A DNA stretch of 64,000 bases, taken from NCBI GenBank assembly GCA_964515335.1, contig CAZETS010000006.1:1-64000 (forward strand), given 5' to 3'. Both the position numbers and the translations under genes were made by a program. Numbering within the stretch: the first letter of the stretch is position 1; each line of letters opens with the position of its first letter. The notes beneath the pieces were generated by a model. That model had not been told where the DNA came from, did no database searches, and saw nothing but the letters and a program-made list of their open reading frames with translations. Below are positions 25,601 to 33,483 of this stretch, piece after piece. The DNA comes from TMED88 sp964515335. Its GTDB lineage: Bacteria; Myxococcota_A; UBA9160; UBA4427.

Positions 25601-27265
25601 CTTCGTCAGGAGTTCGGCCTCGGCCGAGAGCCGCAAGTGTCTGCGATCGCGGGAGACCCAATGGTCCACGGACGGCCGGTCGAGCGATCCCAGCGCGAAC
25701 AGCAGCTGCTCGTTCTCTGCGCCGGTCGATCCGGCGCGCGCGAACTCTGGATCTCCATCATGGAAGACCTGGTTGACGCGCCCGAGTGGCTCGAGGATCG
25801 ACCACGTCTTGCCGAGGTTCTCCTGCGACTCGAGGAACTCGGCGACATCGCCCACGACGGCGAACGCAGCAGGATCCGAAACGACGGCGTCATCGGGCAG
25901 AGTCAGCCGCACCTCGAGGGTGTCGGGCTTTCGTAGGTGGGATTCGACCCACCGTTGCCACCGGACGATCGGGCTTCCGCTCCCCATCAGGGATTCCTTC
26001 GACACGTCGATCTCGAGCTGGCCGATCCCATAGGTGGACACGCCCATCAGGGCGAAGGAGACCGCCAGGATGGCGCGCGGGCGACGCTCGCTCGCGCGCG
26101 AGATGAGCAGCATTGCCCGCTGCCACACCTGCGAGGTCTCGGTGAGTCGGAAGTCGATTCGAGCGAAGGACACGAGCAGCGGGAGCAGCGTAAAGGTGAG
26201 CAGCAGCGCGGATACGATCCCGACGCTCGCGGCCAATCCGAAGCGCATGAAGGATGCGAGGTCGCTCACCACGAACGATGCGAAGCCGGCAGCCGTCGTC
26301 AGACTGGTGAGGAGGCAGGGTGCTCCGACGTCGGCGGCAGTTTCGAGAAGGGCGGCGTTTCGGTCCGTCGAGGTTTTCGTGGCGTCACGCAGATCGCCGT
26401 AGCGGGAGAGGAAGTGCATGGAGTCGCACACCCCGACGACGAGTATCAGTGGGACGAGTGACTGCGAGATCTCGGTCTGCGGCCATCCCGCCCAGCCCAT
26501 CAGCCCGAGGGTCCACAGTGCGGCGAGGCCAACCGTCGCTAGAGCGGACAGCGGGACTTTGGGGGAACGGAACAGGATCCAGAGAGTGAGGAAGATCAGC
26601 AGAACCGTGAAGGCCGACAACTTCTTCGGCTCTTCACTGAGCGCTCCGCCTCCGACGACGAAGTCGATCGGGTCACCGACGAGAGCAAATCGATGGCCGC
26701 GGTCCTCGTACGGCACGAGCGTCGAGCGGATGGCGTCGACCGCATGAGCGTGGGAAGCCGAGTCTGAGGATCGGAGCTCGACGACGATGGCCGCTGCGCG
26801 AGAGTCTGCGGAGACGAGCGTGCCGACCCACAGTGGATCGGTGGCCGCGAAGTCGACCAGCTCGGCCAGATCGGTTGCCGGATCGCCATCGGCGAGCAGG
26901 AATTTCGCCTCCCCCGACGCAAAGACGAGCGGCGTGCGTGCGGGGCCCCGGACGCGCCGGACTCCCTCGATCGCGGAGAAGGCCTCTTCGAGGTCTGCGG
27001 CCATGCGAACGGAATCCGGATCGAGCGCCGACTCGCAATCGTTCGTCCGGCACCCCCAGGCGATGACGATGGGCAGCCCGCCGCCGAAATCCTCGATGAA
27101 TCGGTCGAGGCGGGCGACCTCGACGTGCGCTGCTCCCAGCGTCGCCCGGTATCCGGTCCTGGGCTCGAGGCGCAGTGATCCCGCTGCCGCGACGGCAGAG
27201 ATGGCCGCGATCACGGCGAGAGTGGCGCCGGGCCGGGCCAGCGAGAATCGGGTCAAGAACTTCAT
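22604..27265 (-). CDS. Fusion of MMPL/RND transporter and 7TM-GAF sensor histidine kinase
   Basis: A 1553-residue single ORF with no frame break. Residues 1-755 are an RND/MMPL transporter with two SSD-type halves: membrane helix 1, a periplasmic loop, helices near 217-365, a second loop, helices near 603-750, and the conserved acidic motifs VVGVCDSMHF (Asp281) and GIAVDDSVHL (Asp666/667). Residues 780-890 are a helix and a small periplasmic, PDZ-like stretch. Residues 890-1120 are about seven helices ending YRYQLFDIRRD, typical of ComP-like kinases. A GAF-like domain follows (about 1190-1315). The kinase core comes last: H-box SLAHDLGQPM (His1339), N-box LLDNAIRA (Asn1448), G1 VVDTGEGM, G2 GGKGLGLALS. 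It probably exports or senses a lipid-like molecule and reports to the response regulator two genes upstream. Transport direction and ligand are inference. Confidence 0.9.
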   Translation of the reverse strand: MKFLTRFSLARPGATLAVIAAISAVAAAGSLRLEPRTGYRATLGAAHVEVARLDRFIEDFGGGLPIVIAWGCRTNDCESALDPDSVRMAADLEEAFSAIEGVRRVRGPARTPLVFASGEAKFLLADGDPATDLAELVDFAATDPLWVGTLVSADSRAAAIVVELRSSDSASHAHAVDAIRSTLVPYEDRGHRFALVGDPIDFVVGGGALSEEPKKLSAFTVLLIFLTLWILFRSPKVPLSALATVGLAALWTLGLMGWAGWPQTEISQSLVPLILVVGVCDSMHFLSRYGDLRDATKTSTDRNAALLETAADVGAPCLLTSLTTAAGFASFVVSDLASFMRFGLAASVGIVSALLLTFTLLPLLVSFARIDFRLTETSQVWQRAMLLISRASERRPRAILAVSFALMGVSTYGIGQLEIDVSKESLMGSGSPIVRWQRWVESHLRKPDTLEVRLTLPDDAVVSDPAAFAVVGDVAEFLESQENLGKTWSILEPLGRVNQVFHDGDPEFARAGSTGAENEQLLFALGSLDRPSVDHWVSRDRRHLRLSAEAELLTKTERMAVVQSVDEHLRATLPPGWHHELTGPLRVFGAMVEGLHSTQTRSFAGAVVLISLLVGLGLRSAAAALWVMIPTVLPIGVTLGAMGLVGVALDTGTSMIAAIVLGIAVDDSVHLVSHYQRTRRSGAPQADAMRSALSTVGRPVVASSLALSLGFLSLLLSSWGAIASFGFLSALAILAALGADLLLLPALLYSVTGSRSPPSDAGEELRQREVPRNTRTTVALVALTAVAGYLLAVGLQVHRQADSPTPVCALLPNGVMPLSESIRPDCPIGPYEVIQMGGQPPRIDSASISQWLASDSPQSGLVRTTRSGADAEVSIPLRIRSAESQLGEFYAVAAVTMLISLFAAVILVASRAQAAVPLLISAVALCTLLVAQASGNGSAVAQLGGIIGAAILPFSATHLALTFPSTSPLIRLAPGIVRAIYAAAVVYITVLAASFPGRPELNAMALQIGHALAFAAGLAVITSCVVAAASSRSQLERSRARVLLAGASVAAGLAAMLGWLASRNPAHVPGGMAGGFALGALALVFPVAYSIYRYQLFDIRRDFVSAIRFITLLGVFSSALTLFAWALSQAIQDDGPRWFVASALAWGTAEIARHTVWGVVERRLEARAGYTQFLRDLHARRLRALPDREEMSRHTLDILARGTRASFVTIYLKSPRGWHAASAVGGGCTDERLARRASGVAAPRQVVYLAHEEATQSDDHYQLRDKGVEVVAPLDGPEGRLGLVLLGGADQAHSRDGLRFIETVCAQLTLALAWSNTAENLASLEGLAMRGYLTASLAHDLGQPMSAAWAAARSLARRSDLTADARSLAGKLMERAGSALETLTEIMTPPPSANSRPSLNPVGEVISRAACEAEHRTQRTIGFRIGSALPSVSFGTELRQALRCLLDNAIRATRKAGEIDIHAVLKGDVLLIEVVDTGEGMQDESRNRAFEPWYTTHAASGGKGLGLALSRTLMRQAGGDIELVESAVGKGTRMRILLSDFEIDHIENGGNHA

Positions 27266-27287
27266 GGCGACGGGGTGGCGAGAGCCA

Positions 27288-28418
27288 CTAGCGATCGACC
27301 CGGGGCGCCGTTCGACCTCCTCTCGTGAAGGGCAAGCCTTCGAACGTCAACCCGGTTCCGAATCCGAGCATGATCCCGAGATCTCCCGGTGCGCACGCCG
27401 CCAGCTTGCGTTCGAGCACATGGAAGACCGTCGCGCTGGACATGTTCCCGCGCTCGCGCAGGACGGCTCGACTGGTGGCGAGTGCCTCTGCATCGAGCCC
27501 CATGGCCCGCTCGACCTCGTCCAGGATTGCGCTGCCGCCCGGGTGAACGACCCAGGCTCTGGTTCGTTCGAGGTGCTCGTCTCCGAGCTTTCGCACGAAG
27601 GGTGCGACGTTCGCGCCGATCAGCTCGGGAAGCTCGGGGTCGATGTGGGCGCGGAACCCGGTGTCCGAGAACTCCCAACGAAGCTTGTCCCGGTGGTCGG
27701 TCAACATCTCGGTGCGGCCGCCGTGGAGAACCGCGAGTGCGTCGTCGGATTCGTGGTGTCCGGCGAGGACGACGGCGGCGGCGCCGTCAGAGAACAGGCT
27801 GTGGGCGAGGATGCTGCCCATCGAATCCTGTGTCTGAACGTGTAGCGAGCACAGCTCGATGCATATGACCAGCGTGTATGACCCGGGTCGCGCGGATGCG
27901 GCGTATCGGGCGCAACGAAGCGCAGGAAAGCCAGCGGTGCAGCTCATCCAGACGATCTGCGAGCGCTCGGCGTTGGACGACAGGCCGAGTCGGCCGCAGA
28001 GCCGCACGTCGAAATCCCGTGCTCCGACACCCGTGCACGTCGCGATGACGACGTGGGAGATCTGCTCGGGTTCGATTTCGGCAGATGCGAGCGCCTTGCG
28101 GCACGCCGATTCGGCCAGGTCGATGCCATGTTGGTCGAAGACTCGTAGTCTGGCCGAAGTCGTGGGGACCGGGGCGTCGGGCGAGTAGAGGAGGCGTTCC
28201 GTCGGGTGTACGAAGTCGGGAAGGACGAACCGTCTCGTCTCGACCTGGGCGCGGCGAAAGGCAAGGCGAGCGCGCCGGGCGGCGCGAAGGTCTCCATCTA
28301 CCTGGGTCAGATACGACTCGTAGGCCCGCGCCAGGTCGCTCTGCGTCGCCTGGTAGCGGGGCTGGGCCGTCCCGATTCCGACGATGGAGACCGGGTTGTC
28401 GTCATTGCGCGTGGTCAT
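27288..28418 (-). CDS. Type III polyketide synthase (chalcone/alkylresorcinol synthase family)
   Basis: 376 residues with the full type III PKS triad: Cys160 in VWMSCTAGFPALR, His292 in WVVHPGGSAILDEVE, and Asn325 in RERGNMSSATVFHVLE. It also has the SDGAAAVVL stretch and the C-terminal LGFGTGLTFEG, the counterpart of the GFGPGL loop. It would extend an acyl-CoA starter with malonyl-CoA and cyclise it, giving a pyrone, resorcinol or phloroglucinol; the long-chain variants give lipids. ATG at 28418 is preceded by GGGGAACGG. It lies 94 bases after the response regulator and 22 bases before the transporter-kinase gene, which suggests its product is the cargo or signal of that protein. Confidence 0.92.
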   Translation of the reverse strand: MTTRNDDNPVSIVGIGTAQPRYQATQSDLARAYESYLTQVDGDLRAARRARLAFRRAQVETRRFVLPDFVHPTERLLYSPDAPVPTTSARLRVFDQHGIDLAESACRKALASAEIEPEQISHVVIATCTGVGARDFDVRLCGRLGLSSNAERSQIVWMSCTAGFPALRCARYAASARPGSYTLVICIELCSLHVQTQDSMGSILAHSLFSDGAAAVVLAGHHESDDALAVLHGGRTEMLTDHRDKLRWEFSDTGFRAHIDPELPELIGANVAPFVRKLGDEHLERTRAWVVHPGGSAILDEVERAMGLDAEALATSRAVLRERGNMSSATVFHVLERKLAACAPGDLGIMLGFGTGLTFEGLPFTRGGRTAPRVDR

Positions 28419-28512
28419 CGTTTCCGTTCCCCTTTATTGGTGCCCAGGAGAGGGGGCCGCCCGAGTCATCCCCGAAAGCGCGGATGTTCGGCGCGGTCGG
28501 CCTCGCTTCGGG

Positions 28513-29043
28513 CTAGTACAGGCCGTACTTCTTCAGGTGGTAGTACGCGGTCTTTCGGTCATTGCCGAGTTCGTCGGCGATCTGCTGCAGAACGCCGTCC
28601 GAGTTCTGCAGCGCGCGCCTGTAGAGGTCGTATCGCGCGTTCTCCTTCTGCACTCGGATGTTCGTGATGCTGAGCTCGAGTGCCTTGCCGACGACCTCGG
28701 CGAGGCGTTCCATGTCCCGGTGCAGGTGGAGGACTTCTGTCGCGCCGCCCTGTCCGGCTTGAAACACCTCGGCCACGATGTCGTCTGGACGCTGCGACGT
28801 AACGACGATGATGGGGGCCCATGAGCGGGCCTTCGAGCGAATGAGGCGAATCAGCTCGATTCCATCCGACCCGGGCATCCGGATGTCGGTGACGATGGCG
28901 TCGGGTCGTTGGCGAACGAACGCTTCGAACGCAGCGTCGCCGTCGCTCGCGGTGAGGACCCGGTAGCCGGATCGAGCCAGCTCCTCTGCGAGTAGTCCGC
29001 GAGTCACCTCATCGTCGTCGACGACCAGCACGAGTCTGCTCAC
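28513..29043 (-). CDS. Response regulator with Fis-like C-terminal DNA-binding segment
   Basis: 176 residues. The receiver domain has the acidic cluster VVDDDEVTR (residues 7-15), phospho-acceptor Asp53 in AIVTDIRMPG and Thr82 in VVTSQRP. The usual Lys near residue 107 is missing (TEVLHLHRD). The C-terminal 35 residues (VLQQIADELGNDRKTAYYHL) form a Fis-like helix-turn-helix as in ActR-type regulators. The start is GTG at 29043-29041, chosen because AGGAG lies seven bases upstream and the receiver begins at once. First gene of the type III PKS/transporter-kinase operon and the evident partner of the kinase domain there. Confidence 0.9.
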   Translation of the reverse strand: MSRLVLVVDDDEVTRGLLAEELARSGYRVLTASDGDAAFEAFVRQRPDAIVTDIRMPGSDGIELIRLIRSKARSWAPIIVVTSQRPDDIVAEVFQAGQGGATEVLHLHRDMERLAEVVGKALELSITNIRVQKENARYDLYRRALQNSDGVLQQIADELGNDRKTAYYHLKKYGLY

Positions 29044-29081
29044 GATCCGTCTCCTGTGGAGGGATATGGGAGATCGTTTCA

Positions 29082-29110
29082 TGAAGTGCTTAATTGAATC
29101 AAGACACTTG
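29082..29110. promoter_or_regulatory. Imperfect inverted repeat upstream of the response regulator
   Basis: The arms AAGTGCTTAATT and (read from the other strand) AAGTGTCTTGATT form an imperfect palindrome about 45-70 bases before the start of the response regulator gene, in an AT-rich patch unlike the surrounding DNA. It could be an operator for self-regulation. The rest of 29044-29370 shows no gene or clear promoter. Confidence 0.3.
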
Positions 29111-29370
29111 ACCCGATCAGCTGGCACATTTCCGCGGAATATTGGTCGTCTTGACGCATTTCTGGTGTGTTCTAGGCCCGGGAGCTGGCCGCTCGACGTC
29201 CAAACGCGTTCGTTCCACGATCGTCCACGGCCGACCACGCCGTTGCGGGGCTGTTCCGGATGACGCGGACGGGCCGGCTGTGGAGAGCCGGCACCGAGCT
29301 GCGATCGGCCCGATCGCCAGCATCGCTGCAGGTCGGAACGGCAGCCCGCGGCTCGAACGAGCCCGCGCCT

Positions 29371-29411
29371 GGAAAAAGAAAGGGCCCCGTGAGCGTTCGC
29401 TCACGGGGCCC
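29371..29411 (-). terminator. Rho-independent terminator of the cold-shock gene
   Basis: Read on the minus strand, a perfect 13-bp stem (GGGCCCCGTGAGC with its complement, four-base loop) is followed by TTTCTTTTT. It lies 30 bases past the csp stop. Confidence 0.9.
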
Positions 29412-29440
29412 CGTGGATCACTCTGGCTCGTGCCGGAGTG

Positions 29441-29647
29441 CTACAGCTTCACGACGTTCTCCGCTGCCGGGCCCTTCTGGCCCTGGACCACGTCGAACTC
29501 GACCCGCTCACCTTCGCTGAGCGAACGGAAGCCGTCGCTCTGGATCGCGGTGTGATGGCAGAAGACGTCCTTCTCGCCGTCTTCGCGCGTAAGGAAGCCG
29601 AAGCCCTTCTCGTCGTTGAACCACTTGACCGTACCGGTCACTCTCAT
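29441..29647 (-). CDS. csp: Cold-shock domain protein
   Basis: A 68-residue OB-fold nucleic-acid-binding protein: TGTVKWFNDEKGFGFLTR contains RNP1 (KGFGFLT), and DVFCHHTAI contains RNP2. It ends GPAAENVVKL. ATG at 29647 with AGGAG seven bases upstream decides the start over an ATG ten codons earlier. It acts as an RNA chaperone or single-strand binder; the RNP2 Cys (VFCHH instead of VFVHH) is a small departure. Monocistronic, with its own terminator. Confidence 0.95.
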   Translation of the reverse strand: MRVTGTVKWFNDEKGFGFLTREDGEKDVFCHHTAIQSDGFRSLSEGERVEFDVVQGQKGPAAENVVKL

Positions 29648-30253
29648 GACTGAACTCCTGTTCGTGCTTTGATTCACCCGTCAGGGTGATGTTCGAATCG
29701 TCGGAGTCCAGCGCTTCCTTCAGGGTGCACCATTCGCGACTACCCGACTCCTCGCAATCGCGGGAATCCGTCCCACTGCGGCGGCCGTCCCTACCTATGG
29801 GACGCCCTTACTCGTTCTTCCTCGGTGCTCCCGATCGTGCTTGTGCCGCGAAGGCCGTTACTGACTGGTCTCGTGGCGATGGTTGAGGGATGATCGGACC
29901 GGGAAAGTTCGCGATCCGGCACCGTGGACGGAGATTGAGTAGTCGATCGGGCGGGGGTCGTCAATCGCGGCGAGATGGCCCGCTCGGCGGCCTCGAAATC
30001 ACTCAGACGCGTCGCCCGGCCGGCTCCGACGCGCCTGCAATTTCGAACACTTCCGCCGCCACCGCCCGACCCGGCTTGCAGACGGCCGGCCCGCGGTCCG
30101 GGCACTGTGGCGTCACCCGCATCGTGGGGGCGCTGGCGGTGCTCGGGCGGGATCGCGGGCGCTAGGCTGAGGCCGTCGTTCCTCTTTCGTTCTTTTCTGC
30201 TCCATTGGTCTGCCTGATCCTCCTTCGCTCGCAGCCCCCACCCGGAACCCGCC
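29648..30253. other. Long divergent intergenic region upstream of csp
   Basis: 606 bases between the cold-shock gene (minus) and the hydrolase-OsmC gene (plus). A possible minus-strand -35 (TTGACG, plus positions 29959-29964) with a weak -10 (TACTCA, 29936-29941, 17-base spacer) would give a 5' leader of about 280 bases, as many cold-shock genes have. No supported gene is present. Confidence 0.3.
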
Positions 30254-31480
30254 ATGATCCGCAGCGACCGTCTCGACTTCCCGGGCTCGAGCGGCGACTC
30301 GCTCGCCGCCCGCTACGACCACCCCATCGGCCCGATTCGCGCGACCGCGATCTTCGCCCACTGCTTCACGTGTTCGAAGGATCTGGCGGCGGCGTCGCGG
30401 GTGTCGCGGGCGCTGGCGGCGCGCGGGCTCGGGGTGCTGCGCTTCGACTTCACGGGGCTCGGGCACTCGGAGGGCGAGTTCGAGAACACGAGCTTCTCGT
30501 CGAACGTCGAGGATCTGGTGGCGGCGGCCGACCACCTGCGCGGCACCCACGGCGCTCCGGCGCTGCTCGTCGGGCACAGCCTCGGCGGGGCGGCGGTGCT
30601 TGCTGCGTCCGAGCGCATCCCCGAGGCGACCGCCGTGGTCACGATCGGCGCCCCCGCGAATCCGGCCCACGTGAAGGGGCTGCTGCGCGGGTCGCTCGAG
30701 GAGATCGAGCGCGACGGTGTGGCGGGTGTCGAGTTGGCGGGGCGGCGTTTCCGTATCCGCCGCGAGCTGGTCGACGATCTCGAGCGGCACCCGCTCGCCG
30801 AGCGCATCGGCCGCCTCCGCAAGGCGCTGCTGGTGATGCACGCGCCGCTCGATCAGACGGTGGGCATCGAGAACGCGAGCGAGATCTTCCTGGCCGCCAG
30901 GCACCCGAAGAGCTTCGTGTCGTTGGACGGGGCGGATCACCTGCTTTCGAGCCGGGAGGACGCCGACTACGCGGCCGATCTGATCGCGGGCTGGGTCGGC
31001 CGCTACCTGCCGCCCGATCCTCGAGCCGGTCGCGTGGCCGAGCCGGGAGAGGTGCGAGTCGAGGAGACCGGCTACGGGCGCTTCGCGACCGACGTCGTGG
31101 CCGGTTCGCACGTGCTGCGCGCCGACGAGCCGCGCGCGCTCGGCGGCGACGACACGGGGCCGTCGCCGTACGGGCTGCTGTCTGCAGCGCTGGGCGCCTG
31201 TACGTCGATGACGCTGCGCATGTACGCCGAGCGCAATCAGTGGCCGCTTGGCAGGGTCTCGGTGGCGGTGCGCCACGACAGGGTCCACGCGAAGGACTGC
31301 GAGGAGTGCGAGGCGGAGACGGGCAGGGTCGACCGCTTCGATCGCACGCTGCGCATCGAGGGCGCCCTCGACGCCGAGCAGCGCGCCAGGCTCGTCGAGA
31401 TCGCCGATCGTTGTCCGGTGCATCGTACGCTGCACGGCGAGGTGCAGGTGCGGACGCTCGTCGAAGAACCCGAAGCGTGA
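30254..31480 (+). CDS. Bifunctional alpha/beta hydrolase-OsmC family protein
   Basis: 408 residues in two parts. Residues 1-250 are an alpha/beta hydrolase with the nucleophile elbow VGHSLGGAA (Ser109), Asp in HAPLDQTV and His in DGADHLLSS. Residues 260-405 are an OsmC-like domain with LGACTSMTLRMYA and CPVHRTLHGEV, the two peroxidatic Cys regions. The fusion is found as a named architecture in other bacteria; a role in handling organic peroxides or esters is inferred. The stop overlaps the next gene's start by 4 bases, making a hydrolase pair. Confidence 0.92.
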   Translation: MIRSDRLDFPGSSGDSLAARYDHPIGPIRATAIFAHCFTCSKDLAAASRVSRALAARGLGVLRFDFTGLGHSEGEFENTSFSSNVEDLVAAADHLRGTHGAPALLVGHSLGGAAVLAASERIPEATAVVTIGAPANPAHVKGLLRGSLEEIERDGVAGVELAGRRFRIRRELVDDLERHPLAERIGRLRKALLVMHAPLDQTVGIENASEIFLAARHPKSFVSLDGADHLLSSREDADYAADLIAGWVGRYLPPDPRAGRVAEPGEVRVEETGYGRFATDVVAGSHVLRADEPRALGGDDTGPSPYGLLSAALGACTSMTLRMYAERNQWPLGRVSVAVRHDRVHAKDCEECEAETGRVDRFDRTLRIEGALDAEQRARLVEIADRCPVHRTLHGEVQVRTLVEEPEA

Positions 31481-32160
31481 AGGCAGTCGAGGTTCGTGTT
31501 CCGCTGCCGGAGGGGACCGCCCGCATCGCCGACACCACCGGCCTCTGGCTGCGCCCCCGCGGCGCCCGCGCCGTGCTGGCGTTCGCCCACGGCGCGGGCG
31601 CGGACATGCGCCACGCCTTCATGCAGGCCGCGGCCGAGCGGCTGGCGGCACGCGGCATCGCGACGCTGCGGTACCAGTTTCCGTACACCGAGCAGGGGCG
31701 TCGCGCACCGGATCGCGCGCCGGCCCTCACGGCCACCGTGCGCGCGGCGGTCGCCGAGGCGCGCCGCCGGGCCCGCGGCCTGCCGCTGTTCGCCGGCGGC
31801 AAGTCGATGGGCGGGCGGATGACATCGCTGGCGGCCTCGCAGGAGACACTGAGAGGCGTCTCGGGCATCGTCTTCTTCGGCTTCCCGCTGCACGCTTCCG
31901 GCAAGCCCTCGGGCGAGCGGGGCGAGCATCTCTCGGCGGTCGCCGTGCCGCTGCTCTTCCTCCAGGGCACGCGCGATCCGCTCGCCGATCTCGCGCGCAT
32001 CAGGCCGCTCGTCCGGCGCCTCGGCGGCCGCGCCACGCTGCACGTCGTCGACGGCGGCGACCACGGCTTCCACGTGCTGAGGCGCTCGGGCCGCACTGGC
32101 GACGAGGTGCAGGACGAGCTCGCCGACGCCGCGGCGGCGTTCGTCGCCAACCAGGGGTGA
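31477..32160 (+). CDS. Alpha/beta hydrolase (dienelactone hydrolase-like)
   Basis: 227 residues, soluble. AFAHGAGADMRHAFM is the oxyanion region, LFAGGKSMGGRMTS the nucleophile elbow (Ser), LQGTRDPLA the acid and VDGGDHGFHV the catalytic His. It belongs to the KANL3/Tex30-like small hydrolases; the substrate is unknown. GTG at 31477 overlaps the upstream stop (31478-31480), so it is translationally coupled to the hydrolase-OsmC gene. Confidence 0.88.
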   Translation: MKAVEVRVPLPEGTARIADTTGLWLRPRGARAVLAFAHGAGADMRHAFMQAAAERLAARGIATLRYQFPYTEQGRRAPDRAPALTATVRAAVAEARRRARGLPLFAGGKSMGGRMTSLAASQETLRGVSGIVFFGFPLHASGKPSGERGEHLSAVAVPLLFLQGTRDPLADLARIRPLVRRLGGRATLHVVDGGDHGFHVLRRSGRTGDEVQDELADAAAAFVANQG

Positions 32161-32276
32161 GCGGGCCGGTCGTCCGGGCGCGAACCTCAGGGCTGCGGCA
32201 TCATCCGTTGGGGCCCGGTGAGGTCGCGGTGGGCCGCCACAGAGAGACCCAGAGACGGAGAGAGGGGAGGGCGACG

Positions 32277-32501
32277 ATGCGGATCGGCAGGACCTTCGCT
32301 GCACTGCTGCTGGCCGCGCTGCTGCTCGCCCCCACGACGGCTTCGGCGGTCGACTGGGACGAGTGGAAGCGCCTGATCCGCGAACGCCCCGTCGCCGTGC
32401 TCGTCTCGGTTCCGCCGCTCCTCCTCACATCGCCCTTCATGGCGGCAAGCTGGGCGTTCTCGGCGGCCAAGGGCGACGGCAAGGACGACGACCGCGATTA
32501 G
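32277..32501 (+). CDS. Small exported protein (74 aa)
   Basis: Begins with a signal peptide (FAALLLAALLLAPTTASA), then a short mature part with DWDEWKRLIRERP and a second hydrophobic stretch (VLVSVPPLLLTSPFMAASWA), ending in a charged KGDGKDDDRD tail. GGGAGGG precedes ATG at 32277. Likely anchored in or secreted across the inner membrane. I do not recognise the family. It lies 116 bases after the hydrolase gene. Confidence 0.75.
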   Translation: MRIGRTFAALLLAALLLAPTTASAVDWDEWKRLIRERPVAVLVSVPPLLLTSPFMAASWAFSAAKGDGKDDDRD

Positions 32502-32517
32502 GCCGCGGCGCCCGGCG

Positions 32518-33411
32518 TCAACCCCTGCGCGCCCGCGGTGTGGAGTGCTGCCAGTCGGCCAGAAGCGCGGCGAGGCCCGTGGCCAGGGCGAGTGGCTGGT
32601 CGAGCATGATGTGGTGGTAGGCCTCGGGCACCTCGATGACCGGCGCCGCGTGGCCGAGCTGCTCGTACATGAACTGCCCGATGTCCTTGGTGACGAGTCC
32701 GTTCTCGGCGCGGAAGAGCGCCACGCGACAGGTGATGCCGCGTAGGATGTCCGGGCGGCGGCGCGCCTCGAGGTTCGCGAACACCCGCGGATCGAACTTC
32801 CACGTCCAGCCGCCCTCGACCGGCCGCAGCGAGTGGCGCGCCACGTAGTCGAGGATCCACGGCTCTGACGAAGGCTGGTCGGGCACGGTGCGGAACTTGG
32901 CGATTGCCGTGGCGGTGTCGGGATAGGTCTTGGGGTTGCGGAACGAAGCGCCGCGGGTGCCCTCTACCTCTTCGGGGTCGGGCTTGCGAACCGGCGAGTC
33001 GAGGATGATCACGCCCTCGAGCCGGTCGCTTGCCCGCGAGGCCAGCGCCAGCGCGATGAAGCCCCCCATGCTGTGGGCGACGAGCACGGGCGGCCCGTCC
33101 ATCTCGGCGTCGGCGGTGACGGCGAGGATCTCGTCGCCCCAGAGCTTCGCCGCGTAGATTTCGCGCAGACCGCTGTCGCCGTGGCCGCTCAGGTCGATGG
33201 CCGCCACCGTGTACTCGTCGGCGAAGCGGGGAGCGATCCAGGTCCACCAGTGGGCGTGGGCGGCGCCGCCGTGCACGAAGAGCAGGCCGGGGCGGCCGGG
33301 GGCGCCCCAACGCATGTAGTGGATCTCGGTGTCTTCGACCTCGACGGTGCGGTCTTCTCGAGGCGAGGCGATGGCCTTGTGGAACCAGTCGGGAGCGGTC
33401 ACGTCACGCAT
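32518..33411 (-). CDS. Alpha/beta hydrolase
   Basis: 297 residues with HYMRWGAPGRPGLLFVHGGA (oxyanion), VAHSMGGFIALAL (nucleophile Ser), and a C-terminal PEAYHHIMLDQP in which the second His is the likely catalytic one. Cap-domain helices lie between residues 150 and 230. No signal peptide. Similar proteins act as esterases, epoxide hydrolases or haloalkane dehalogenases; none can be chosen here. Convergent with the small exported gene. Confidence 0.88.
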   Translation of the reverse strand: MRDVTAPDWFHKAIASPREDRTVEVEDTEIHYMRWGAPGRPGLLFVHGGAAHAHWWTWIAPRFADEYTVAAIDLSGHGDSGLREIYAAKLWGDEILAVTADAEMDGPPVLVAHSMGGFIALALASRASDRLEGVIILDSPVRKPDPEEVEGTRGASFRNPKTYPDTATAIAKFRTVPDQPSSEPWILDYVARHSLRPVEGGWTWKFDPRVFANLEARRRPDILRGITCRVALFRAENGLVTKDIGQFMYEQLGHAAPVIEVPEAYHHIMLDQPLALATGLAALLADWQHSTPRARRG

Positions 33412-33483
33412 GCGACCCAGACTAGCCGCCTGGCCCCGGATGGGCCGCGTCTGGTCGGCGCTCGACTCCGACCACCGACCTCG

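Noticed and set aside
29119..29134. Sigma-54 promoter (TGGCAC) near the response regulator
   Set aside because: The downstream half (TTGC) is missing and the orientation points away from the operon.
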